A DNA stretch of 50,000 bases, from positions 35,001 through 85,000 of the forward strand of contig CAJNDS010002453.1 of assembly GCA_905221605.1 (NCBI GenBank), read 5' to 3'. A program made the translations under genes and the position numbers. The notes beneath the pieces were generated by a model that did no database searches, had not been told where the DNA came from, and saw nothing but the letters and a program-made list of their open reading frames with translations. Origin of the DNA: Symbiodinium natans. Lineage: Eukaryota; Sar; Dinophyceae; Suessiales; Symbiodiniaceae. Below are positions 23,645 to 34,193 of the stretch, one piece after another. Position 1 is the first letter of the stretch, and every line of letters starts with the position of its first letter.

Positions 23645-26600
23645 GAGTTCATGAAAGTTCTTTCAGAGTCTTCTGGCTGTTGCTTACCGAAGGCCCATAC
23701 ATCCTACAATCCTACAGTAAGGAGGCTTGATGCACGAAGCTTGGGTACTTGTAGCTGGCAGACGCTGGCAATCTCACCCAAACCGAACAGAGAGCCTTCT
23801 TGACACCGTGTGCGGCTCATTTCTGCCCACCCAAACTTAGTGGAAACATGTTCTTCAACTCGACTCTGTGTGCGACTTTTCCTGCCTTCTGCGCCCGGTC
23901 ACGGCCTCAAGGCCGATCTGATCTTAGCCACCGGTACCCTCCGCGCAGCCAACACAGTGGTGTTGCACCACTGGCTTCTTCGAGCCTTGCCTGGAACTCC
24001 TGGCACGAGCTAGAGCCAGAAAATCGGGAATCGGGATCTACTCCAAGCATCTGCATCCTGCTCAGGAAAGCCGCGCAGGCGATTTGGCCGTGGCGCTTGG
24101 GCTTGGTACTATCATCTCCGAAATCATGTTGTACAGATGGGCCGCCATAGCTTCGCAGCCACGGAGCCAAACTCTCGTGCCAAAGCACAGGTATAAGCAC
24201 ACTGTTGCAGAAGCTCTTGTTCACTTCCTCTCCAAAGGCAGCCAGCTAGGCACGCGCCACTGGCCTGCAATGCAGGCGCGTATGCGCAGCGGAAGCCTCC
24301 TACAGAAATCCTGACGGCATTCAGAGAGTTTAGTGTAGCTCTGATAGCTACCAGACTGAATAGTAGCTAAAGATACTTTGACCGGCCTTATAAGCACAGA
24401 GCGTTTTGCGAAAGAATCAGCATCAGTGTCCCAAACAGCCTTGGATTGGATATAGGAGCTCGAGATCTAATTAAGCCGCACTGAAGCTGCGACCTACCAT
24501 CCGACTCGGCCAAGGAAGACACTAAGTCGTGCACCCACTGCTGCGGCTTTGGATCACCATCCACAGCCTTCCAGGTTATGCTGCTTCATGCCGCTGCGAC
24601 AACGTCGCGAAATTTGCCGCTGAGCTTGAGATCTTGAGTGAAAGTGAGTCCGGGGCACGTCCCCATGGAGGGTCCTCACGACCTGTATAGCGAGGTGGAG
24701 ATCAACGGGCGTCATCGTTGCAGGTACGAGGTCGCCACTCCCATCAAAGAAAGCTGTGGTTGCACCTGCCGTCTCGATGTGTCGACATCTGCTTGTGTCT
24801 GCCAGCCGATTCGTGGGTACTCTCAATATGCTTGCTGAACTTCAGGACTTCATATGACTTCATCAGCCCAGCTGAATCTGTGAGGAAGGCGTGCCTTTCT
24901 CGCTCAGCGCGCCAGCAATCTTCCAATCACTGAAGAACCGGCTCCAGAAGAGGTAGAAGCCTGGCGATGGTGAATATGCTGCTGATGCCGAGACATGCTG
25001 TACCCGGTCATCATGAGCTCAATTGATGCCAGTCTCCTAAAGTATGAGTTTGATGCTACCTCATCTTCTAGCCGAGTCTAGTCTAGCCATGATACTTCAA
25101 GCGCTGCCTGTGTGTGGCTGAGGTGCCGGCGGAGTTTCGTATGCGCAAAGGCCGGTGCAGCCTCGATCGAAGGCAGCGGCTTGACTTGACCGACTTCATG
25201 TGCGCAGCCGATTGGATGCCATCGCCGCACCAAACACCTCAACGATTCAACTACGGCAAGTACGTTGAAGTCGACGGTGCGGTAGTAGAAGCCTCAACCA
25301 ACGGCAACAAGTAGCCCTACAGCTGAACCTCTCTTGGACAAACTCGTTGAGAAAGGGTTCTTCACTGTGCAGGCATGTTCGTCCTTTCCTTCGATTTCAG
25401 GTAGGGGTCCCTTCGATTGTGGACTATTGGGGTCATGACATACTCTTGATGGCACAGGAGTCGAATGGGAGTCGCATGCACGGCCGAGGTGCCGCAGAAT
25501 GACAAGCCTGGGCGTTCGTGCCAGGGCCCATGACCTGGAAGGGTCAGTGGCTTGCCGGCGCAGCACCCAATTACACAAAGGAGCCCTTGCTGGCTTGCAT
25601 GGGAACCCCTGCAAACACACGATTGAAATCCGTATCGCCTGTTTGCCCACCATTCCTTACATGCTTACAAGGGAAACCGCGCGCCCTCGTTGGCATGGCT
25701 GGGATGCACGATGATGCACGTCTAGGCCCCGCATGACCAGTGGTTTTCGGTGGTAGCGGTTTTCATTGTACGACCAAGGTCCTGGCGCCGTCAGAGGTCC
25801 TATTCACATTCGGTGGTCGAAATCGCGCGCTCCCACATAGGCCCCGTAAAGCTTCTGATGCTCAGGTCGCTCGTTGACAAGAAATCGTGGTGGAGGCGTG
25901 CTTTCCTTGCTTTCCTGCCTCTCTGTCTCGTGGATGGGTTCGCTTCACATGTCCACTGATACGAGTACGGTCTATGTTGGCAAACAGATTCTCGCGGATA
26001 AGGGACGAAGAAAGGGCACGGATAGGTACTGACTGCAGCCATCATAGACTCGTATGGGTTTCGGGATGTTTCGGGCCCCGGTGTCTTAAGTAGTGTGGTA
26101 TCGGTGCCTTAGCAGTTGCAGAAGGGCTACGAGTTGATGGCTGAAGTGTGAGATCCGCGCATGCTGATTGAACACACGAAGGCTCTCTGGAGTTGCGTAC
26201 GCTGCGCATGCTTGGGCCTTTACCCGGATCTTGTCGGCAAGTGCCCTGTATCGCGGCATCCATTGCCGTGGGCGTCTAGACATGCTTCCGAGCTGCCAGT
26301 AGGTCAACCCTCTCATTTGTTGTAATGAACCGTGCAATGCATGGCTGGTTTCGGGGCCTTCCTTCGGATTCCACATACACAGCATTGCATAAGTGCTTGT
26401 CCTCGTGTCAAGGCTAGGATTGTATGGAGCTTCCTTTCACGCCGCAGAAACTCCCAAAAGTATACCTTCGAGGATCCAGCTGCGATTGCGTGACGTTGCT
26501 TTCTGAGTCCATTCACATCCCCCAGTTGCATCCTGCGCCCTTTGCTGAGCCCCGAAACTATTGGTACATTCAAGTCTTCTTCCAGCGGCCTGCGGCCGCC

Positions 26601-27304
26601 GCGGTGGCCCAGAGGAAGGGTGGTAGCGGCGAGGCGGTGAGGGCCAGTTCCACGCGTACCTTTTTGGGATTTTGCAGAAGAGTAATGTAAGGTTTCCGGC
26701 ACGCTAAGCAGGACTGTCACTGCTTGTGATGCTTTCTCTTTGAAGTGGCCCACCGACTAGAAGGATTTGACAATTACTTCCAGCTTTCGGGCCATTTAGC
26801 CCACAGGCCAACCTAGCAGAAATGTGTCGAGCTGCTGAGTTCTGCGAAGAAACGAGCAAAAAAGTACAAAGGAACCGAAGCCTACTGGAAGGAAATGAAC
26901 GGGAGTCAAGGTATTAAAGTTAAAGGCACCTCACCTGCCTGAGAAGGTGAGGGGTGGAAGGTGGGAATGCCTCGAGTCGGTCAGGAGCCGAGACAGCCAG
27001 GGTGGTAGCCCCGGTCGAGCGTGCAGAGGCCCAGCGTGCCTCAGTGCGGAGAGGAGTCGAACGACATGATTTATAGTTTGCAGCACTCGGCAACGTCGTA
27101 TTGCTGTGCTCTCAGGAGCATGTGGCTCTTGTTTTGTTCCGATCTTTGCGACTCTAAATAAACGTACAACTTGACACCTCCTCAGCGGCACACTGGATGG
27201 GAGTGCTCGTGAACAGGCAGCCTTCATCAAGCTATCAAGTGGGCTCCGATCAGCCAAGCTTCTACTGGCTGAGCATTTGCTCAGGATGGGAGCCATGGGT
27301 GCGA
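23645..27304. other. Right host flank, no convincing gene
   Basis: GC-rich, gene-poor DNA. Open frames of up to 146 codons occur on both strands, overlap each other and show no recognisable domain. No RNA gene, MITE or tandem repeat was seen here. Confidence 0.45.
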
Positions 27305-29248
27305 CTAGTGCGACGCCAAACCCTTCGCCATCGCGGCAATGCGAGAGTCGCTGTATCCCGAATCCCGGGTGCGCTGGATAATGGGCTTCAGCTGTCGCAC
27401 TCGCTCCTGGAACTGTACAAAGTCTTCATTCCTCGGCTGCGCGACCATGCGATCGGCAGCAAATACGCTAACAGTACCCTCGCTGTCTCCCGCTGCAAGC
27501 TTCCGCCCGTCTGTGGACCAGTAGCACTTGTTCAAAGCCAGCCTCCGCCCGTTGGGATTTTCACATCGCAGAACCGGCAACTCGATGTTTTTGTTTAGAT
27601 TCCAAAGGTCGACATGCCCCTCGCCGTCGGTGGAGGCAAAAACCGCAGGATGCGTGGGATGCCATCTCACGTCGTAAACGTAGTCCTCGAAAGTATCCAG
27701 GGACAACACAGGAGCTTGAAACTGCTTGACCCTCCAAAGCTTGATACTCCAATCGAAGGAGCTTGTCAAGCACAAGTCCGTCGTGGTGTCCGCAGAAATG
27801 CCAGAATCGTTTCCTTGATGGGGATGCATGTGAACACCAGTTACTGGACCGTCATGCCCGTCGTAGAGTTCGGTGATCCCGGTCTTGGTGCCACGAAGAT
27901 TGACTTGCCACATGGCACCATCCTCGGACCCCACATACAAGACATTTGTCTCGTTTTCTGGGAAGGACAGGGACATCACCGACGGCTCCCTTCGGGTTTT
28001 GCTCTCATGCTTCAGATCCACGGTTTCCTGCGGCTGGTTCAGCATGGCCAGTGACCACACGCAGAGCCGACCGTCATTCGAAGCGGTAACTAAGTTTGTT
28101 GCATTTTGAGTGCCCACTTGCTCCATCGCTGAAACGGGGTGGGCGTGTCCTTTCCCACTCAAAGGCGTCTTCAGCACTGGACCGGCCTTTTGCCTTGTGT
28201 CCCAGAGAACAATGGCGCCCGAGTAGGTGCCTCCGTAAAACAGCGCCGGATCAAACCTGTGGGGAATTGCGGTCAGGACGGCGCTCGGTGCCGAGAAGGT
28301 GACTTCGGGCCGGCTTTTCATGGCCAAATTCCACACCAACATGCAGCCATCTGGATCTGACAGCTCAGGGTTCCCTTTCTGGTGGTAAGAAGCAATAAAG
28401 ATCTCCTTGTTATGTGGCGAGAAGCGCAGGTCCGTCACAGGACGGCCCCGTGACCACTTTTCTTCGACATAGTCGTCCACGTGCTTCAATGCATCTGCAG
28501 CCCCCCCTTCACCATCAACACCCTCGGCCGAGGTATTCTTGAAGTCCAGGGCTAAGTCCCAAGTCTCCTGGCCCAGCACCCTCTCCACCAGCAGGGTCGC
28601 CCGCTCAAAGAAGGCGACGTAGTCTGGATGGGTCTCGATCTTTTTACGCTCCTCTGGGCTTAGCTCCTTCACTTCCGGCTTCTCTTCTGGTTTGGCCTCG
28701 GTTGCAGCTCGCTTTACGCGGCGCTCTTCCTGAGTCATGGCCGTTGTCCCAGAGACAACACGGTTCTTGGCTCTGTCAGCCATCTTCATGAGGATGGAGG
28801 TGGAGGACTTGGTGATCTGCTTTGGCCCCCCACCACCTTCACCTGTCCCGACCTCGCTTCCTTTGAGGTCAGTCTGGCAAGATCGGTCGTACGACTCATG
28901 CCCAGCAGGCTCGACATCCACTGTCGCAACGGAGGTCTCCTGCTGGAAATTGAGACTCCTCTCCCCGGCTCCAGGTGGTGACGCCCGGCTCTTTTCGCTG
29001 AGCTCCTTCAAAGGTCCTTCAGGCGACGCTCGCGGTGCCGTCGTGCTCCCGGCGGCACCGAGGATTTCAGCGACAAGGCTGTCCACATTGCTTGCGAGAG
29101 GAGCCTCCCCTTGGGACTTCTGCTGCGCTTGGCGCTCACTGCGCTTCTTGCGCAATTCCTCCACCTGCTTTCGCTTCTCAGCAATTTGACGAATCTTCTC
29201 TTCCCGCTCTCGCCTGAGAGCTTCGATTTCTGCCTCCATGATGTGCAA
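27305..29248 (-). CDS. DYNC1I: Cytoplasmic dynein intermediate chain, single exon
   Basis: 647 residues, the full length for this family, in one uninterrupted frame. The N-terminal helix (EAEIEALRREREEKIRQIAE, 5-24) is where dynactin p150 and NudE bind. A spacer follows with RSCQTD near 122-127, a plausible LC8 light-chain binding site of the [KR]xTQT class. From about 265 onward come seven-bladed WD repeats (VTDLRFSPHNKEIFIASYHQ, LWDTRQ, SLAMLNQ, DWSIKLWRV, YDVRWHPTHPAVFASTD, LWNLNKN). The chain links light chains and dynein heavy chain in the motor for minus-end transport. The absence of introns is notable and could mark a retroposed or normally intronless gene. GC-rich, unlike the viral genes. 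Confidence 0.93.
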   Translation of the reverse strand: MHIMEAEIEALRREREEKIRQIAEKRKQVEELRKKRSERQAQQKSQGEAPLASNVDSLVAEILGAAGSTTAPRASPEGPLKELSEKSRASPPGAGERSLNFQQETSVATVDVEPAGHESYDRSCQTDLKGSEVGTGEGGGGPKQITKSSTSILMKMADRAKNRVVSGTTAMTQEERRVKRAATEAKPEEKPEVKELSPEERKKIETHPDYVAFFERATLLVERVLGQETWDLALDFKNTSAEGVDGEGGAADALKHVDDYVEEKWSRGRPVTDLRFSPHNKEIFIASYHQKGNPELSDPDGCMLVWNLAMKSRPEVTFSAPSAVLTAIPHRFDPALFYGGTYSGAIVLWDTRQKAGPVLKTPLSGKGHAHPVSAMEQVGTQNATNLVTASNDGRLCVWSLAMLNQPQETVDLKHESKTRREPSVMSLSFPENETNVLYVGSEDGAMWQVNLRGTKTGITELYDGHDGPVTGVHMHPHQGNDSGISADTTTDLCLTSSFDWSIKLWRVKQFQAPVLSLDTFEDYVYDVRWHPTHPAVFASTDGEGHVDLWNLNKNIELPVLRCENPNGRRLALNKCYWSTDGRKLAAGDSEGTVSVFAADRMVAQPRNEDFVQFQERVRQLKPIIQRTRDSGYSDSRIAAMAKGLASH

Positions 29249-29995
29249 GGATTTGGGAGGCTATGGCAACGTGATCAGTCCCGAGCAGTGCTGCATAAAG
29301 GATACAGGGGACTGCGCTGTGCGGTGTTGCTAGTGGGGTTATGCAGTGAGTACAGGAATAGCCACGTGATTCTACAGAGCTGGTCAGGAGGGAAGAATCA
29401 ACAGTAGCAGATACAGCCTTGTCCTACCTGGTGACATCGAGAAAGAGATTTCAGCTTGAGCCCTTGCCTTGAGATAGTGGATGTGAGTGGACGTGTGCAC
29501 GCATTAGGCGAGGCTCGAGGCGATGAGTGCAAGGACTGAAGGGCTGAGGGCCGCACTCCGCCGGTGTTTCCCGCAGCTCTGGGCCCTGACATGAAAAAAA
29601 GGGCGCTTGTGGGCTTCGGACTGCAGCTTGAGCGACGGGGCTGTTTCTGCATGAGCTCTCAGATGGAAACCCTGAACAGCCGAACAGAAAAACCTGCACT
29701 GTCCGAGTCGATGCAGCTTCTCTAGGCAGACAGCTTGGCCCACGCATCTTCTGACCAGAGTTCGACACATGACACAACCTGTGCATTTGTGCTGGTAAGC
29801 CGAGCCGAACGTCAGCTGACCGCAACTGAGCAGTGTCTGCAGTCTGCGGCGGCCTCGTCGTTGAGCAGCCCGCACACGTTTGGCCTGCACCGCCTCCTTG
29901 AACCAGGTCAGCTGAACCAAGATCTCTGCTTCACAGGGGCTTCTAAGCAAAAAAGGGTGGCTGATCTGTCTTATCTTCATGTACCCTGTCATTCT
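29249..29995. other. Upstream of the dynein gene, no gene called
   Basis: GC-rich. Partly overlapping frames on both strands have no recognisable domain. The start side was checked for a relict dinoflagellate spliced leader (CTTGAGCCAAAATGG on plus); only short matches such as CTTGAGCC at 29454 were seen, which is not enough. Confidence 0.4.

Positions 29996-30076
<81 letters not shown>
29996..30076. repeat. (CAG)27 trinucleotide repeat
   Basis: 27 uninterrupted CAG units, 81 bp. It would encode polyGln on plus within a 117-codon frame or polyAla/polySer/polyLeu in other frames, none of which is otherwise convincing. An unbroken tract of this length is expected to vary in length between individuals. 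Confidence 0.97.
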
Positions 30077-30077
<1 letters not shown>

Positions 30078-33000
30078 CGTCTTTCTAGTGAAACCTCTTG
30101 AAAATTCGTGTTTCTTGGCCCTTGACCTCAGCCTGAGAGATTGCATGGCCTTTGAAGCATGACAGCAAAAATCTGAACGCCACCTTTGAACCGTCTTGAA
30201 ACGGAGCACAATCAGCCGTCCTGCACGTCAAGGGAATCCAGGGAGGTTTGCTCATCCTGCCCTGCAGTGCGGATCGGTGCAGATCGAGAGCGTAGCAACA
30301 GAGCTCTCGCAATCGCAAAAGCGTCCCGGGACACAAGATCACGTTACGGCGACGTGCTGCGAACTTTAACAGCCCTGAATCACTAAAAGGTTCTTGTTTC
30401 CTAAAGGCTGAAGCAGTCCTACATTGATCCTGCTTTCTGAGATTCCACCCATTGGGCCTGAATCCGAAGTCTCGCAGTAATCGAGCAAGAGCTCATAGCA
30501 GCGGCGCAGCCTCAGCCAATGGAGGAGACTCTGGTTGGAGAGGAGTGACTCTCTCAAGCGGTCCCTAAACCCTAAACCCTAAACCCTAAGCCCTAAACCC
30601 TAAACTCTACCCGACTCCGCGCATTCAGCGCTCGGCTCGGCGAAGTCTCCTTTGCCAAGGCCGTCGGGATGATGCTTCCAGGCTGCCTGGGTGTGGTCTA
30701 GTTTAGAAATCTCCTTGCGGGTTAAGCTTCTGGCATAAGTGTATAAGGCGGCGCTTCGCTGTTAGTGATAGTTTCGAGCCACATGTTCAGCCCTTGCTGA
30801 GTCGGCTTGTTGCTCCTGCCTAGAACAGTAGTGGAATGTAGTGGAGCTGCCAACGAGCGAGAGACAACCGATGAAAACCGGAGACCTCCGGGGTTTGTTG
30901 GAAGTCATGTGCCGAAGGAGCAGCCAGAGAATACCCTTGCAGGGTGCCTACTGGCCGCGTCAAGTACACGGGCGAGCCAACGTCTTCTATGTCCCCTCTT
31001 CTGCTGAGCGAGGTGCTGCAAGGAAGGCCCGGCGAAGCGCCTGACGAGTGACCCGGTGGCCCACGCCCAGCAGCCGGCGGCAGGCATCGCAGCCTCTTCT
31101 GAGGTTCTTGCTGCCACCGAATGCCGCCAAGGTACGACACAAGCTCGAATCGCAATGATACCCGCAAGTTCATACAGCGTCATGTCGTGCCCCATTAGTG
31201 CATCGCCAGGGCGGATGGGCACTGTTCGCTCTCATGCTGAGATTTTGCCATGTTCGGCTTGGCTGGGGCTACCACCTCCGTTGGACTTTGCCGTGCCAGA
31301 CAGACGCCGGGCCGTCAAAGCCTGTCGCACGATTGGCATGAACCGTTGGTCAATCATAGAACTCGAGAATGCTTCTGTGAGAATCAAATGCTGGTGTGGA
31401 ATAGCGTGGAACCGACACAGCAGGTCTGGACAGTCGCCCCGTTGCTGGAAGCTTTTGTATAGCGCCTCCATGTGAAGCAGCCGGGCAAAGCCTAGCTGAC
31501 GAACAAAACAGCAGCTGCCCTTCCAGAGTAAGGTATGGTTCTGACGGCAATAATCGCCAAGAATGCCATGTCTTTCGTACAAGCCGTCCCGATTCTTCCC
31601 GCACCTCCTTTGACTGAACGGGCCGGTTGCATAGCATTGATGGCTGTGCATGCAGGCAGCTGGCTGACATGCTGCGCATCGTAGACCCCCCGAGCTCAAA
31701 TTCCCAAACCCCCCAAAGTCCCCCCAAAGTCCAAAGTGGTCTTACAATAAACCCAAGCTCACCCTCTTGGATTCTTCTGCTGCCGCTGCCAAGCCATGAA
31801 TGGCGTTATATTACAGTACGTGGAGAGAAAACGGAGACATGTCTAGCTCTTAAGATCCTGATCCTTGAACAGGAGCTTGCTTGACTGGAACGCCGCAGCC
31901 CAACGGGAACTGCACATGCAGGACTTGCAGAAAAAAATCAGCTGCTGGCCAGTGTGACAGCAAAGCTGTCTAGTGATCAGCAGCTCGTGGAGAGACGTAA
32001 CAGCGAAGCTCTGCAACCCACAGGTCTTAGTCTTAGATAAGTTTTTCAGGGAAGTGCAAGATGGCAAGGTGGCAAGGAGCAAGAAAGAAGCAAGGGCCTC
32101 TTTTGCGCTGCGCCCTTAGCTCTCGTCGCGTCCAGCAAAGTTCACCTGCAAGCAAGTTGGCTTGATCTCTGCCTCTTTGCGATCCTTGATTGCAGTGGCC
32201 TGCAGCGGCCGCCCAATGATGCCAGCGCATCGCCCACTCGAGTTGAGGCCTCAGAGGCAGGGGATAGGCAGCAGACCTTGATAAGTTGATCATGGCAAAG
32301 GAAGCGCAAAGAGAGCACCATGAGAGCACAGGAGTAAGAACAGTTTCGCAAGCAATGACAGCTCGCTTTGAATCGAGAGCCAATAGCTGAACAGGGCTTG
32401 ACTAGCGACTGCGTTTCTACAAGACAGGCTCGATTGAGGTGAGAGCTTGGATCTGCACCGCATCGGCAAGCAATCCCAACCCTGAGACGCAACAGTATAC
32501 ATGTCATCAACTTGCAACTCCCTGCGCGTCTCGCTTCGGCAACGCGTAGCGCGCCCAGCTATGGCTAAAGGACAGGTCGGGGTCAGGACATGATGCGCGA
32601 GAGAACATACAAGTAATGCTGCCTCTCCGCTCCCAGCACTTCATACAGGAGCCAAACCTCAACACACGCGCATCTGCTCAATGGCAACATGGCCATGACA
32701 TCCAACAAGCTGGACCCATGTCCAGGCAACTCAGTGAGGCTAGCAGTGCCAAGCAGCTGGGTCCGGGATCGCCCGGTATGTGGTCGCTTCAGAGAAGCGC
32801 TTGCCCGACTCCAAGAACCTGTTGCTGCGGCCCAGCACTTGCAACTTGCAACTCAAAGCGCCGCGACTCTGAATTTGACCCTAATTATGTTGCACCCTGC
32901 AACATGTGCAACGAGCGTAAAAAGGTGACTGATTGTCACACCGGGCGCACCTTGCCAGCGCCTCCGAGTCCAGGAGCCCCGCCAAGAAGCTGTGAGGCCG

Positions 33001-33809
33001 CCTCTTGCCCGGGTGCTTTCGTACCAAGAAACTGCACTGAAACTTGCCAATAGCTTGCACGACTACGGACCCACACTCTCTCCCCACAGCGCCTCCGCAA
33101 GCCTGGGCGCCCGCGAGCTTCCTGCTTTCGGGATGCACGTGGGAAATTGGCAGGGCTGGGCAGTTGTTGCGCTGGAGCGCTGCATCCTGAGAAGGGTGAG
33201 GTATCAACAATGAAGCACGACACCATCAACACACACACACATCCTAAGTGTCTCGGGTATCCTCGCTGCCAAGCCCTTGATTCCTATTTTGGGCTTTTTC
33301 GCGCAAAAAGGCCGTTGTTGCAAGACGCCGCCAGTGACTTCTGGGACAGTGGGACCTTCAGGAAACTGGAGCCCCCTCCGATAGTGGTAGGTTGCCTTTC
33401 AGGTTCAGGTTTGGGCTGACACTTTGGCAATTTCTAAGCCTCATCCCTGATTGATTCCAGGCTTGTTTCCTCGCAACCACCTTGGGAAACATCTCCGGAG
33501 GCCTACATCAGTTGAGTCATGCCATTGAAGAACGCAACATGCTCTTGCTGTTTACGGATGTAAGAGGTCAGAAAAAAACCCTGTCCAAGTAGCTGAATGC
33601 ATTCGAGTGCCTTGCGGGTCCGGCCAATTCCACTCAACTTTGAAACTCTGTGATGAGGCTAGTTGATTTGTGACGGGTTGACTTTGTTGAAATCTTTTGA
33701 GGCACTTGATCAGCACTTTTTGGTGGGGGGGTCATTTTTGGTCGGGAGCCAGGGAAAGCGTTTTAAGGGAGCGGACGGGGGGACAAAATACCCCCCGGCC
33801 CCCCGCCCC
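30077..33809. other. Gene-poor host DNA, no gene called
   Basis: Apart from the telomere-type repeat above, the longest frames (up to 155 codons) overlap heavily on both strands and have no recognisable domains. A G-rich / C-rich stretch lies near 33723-33812. Confidence 0.4.
30563..30605. repeat. Interstitial telomere-type repeat (CCCTAAA)n
   Basis: Six consecutive units of CCCTAAA, one changed to CCCTAAG. TTTAGGG-type telomeres occur in plants and in many protists including dinoflagellates. An internal copy may come from a healed break or fusion. Confidence 0.9.
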
Positions 33810-34193
33810 CTAGCAGGCCGGGCATTTTCGGGAGAAGTGATGCCCAATATTCTCGGGGGCCAGTCGTCGCGTTAGCCCTTTGGCGGTCACGGATCTCTGC
33901 CAGACAGGGACCTCCCACGACCCGTGTGGCTTTGGGAAGCTCCGAACCTCCAGTGACCTTTGCGAGGGAGGAGCACATCCAGGCACCCCAAACTCTGAAT
34001 TGCAGGAAGCCCCCCTACGGTAAACGTGCACACCACACTCGAAAACCTCGATGCGCGCAAGCGCTGTACCGTCTAAGACAGTCTGGCAGTCCACGATGCT
34101 CCACAATCCCATTCCGGTGGCCTTCAGAGCTTCGGCCACCAGCTGGACGGCCTCCGAGTCGCCTTCGCCCGGCTCGGGGTCCGAGAGCTGCAA
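33810..34193 (-). other. Possible exon of an unidentified gene (minus strand)
   Basis: About 60 codons around SDPEPGEGDSEAVQLVAEAL and WSIVDCQTVLDGTALARIEV read as balanced, non-repetitive protein with alternating hydrophobic positions. Similar exon-like stretches on minus occur near 34358-34654 and 35223-35415. They could be exons of one intron-bearing gene, but no splice sites were confirmed and no family is recognised. Confidence 0.2.

Noticed and set aside
28737-29189. Plus-strand frames opposite the dynein gene
   Set aside because: Antisense shadows of a clearly conserved coding sequence.
29440-29470. Relict spliced leader upstream of the dynein gene
   Set aside because: Only about eight bases (CTTGAGCC) match, not the longer leader.
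29996-30076. CRISPR-like array
   Set aside because: A simple trinucleotide tract with no spacers.
29735-30088. Plus-strand polyGln protein
   Set aside because: Outside the repeat the sequence has no domain-like character and there is no homology cue; the CAG repeat alone keeps the frame open.
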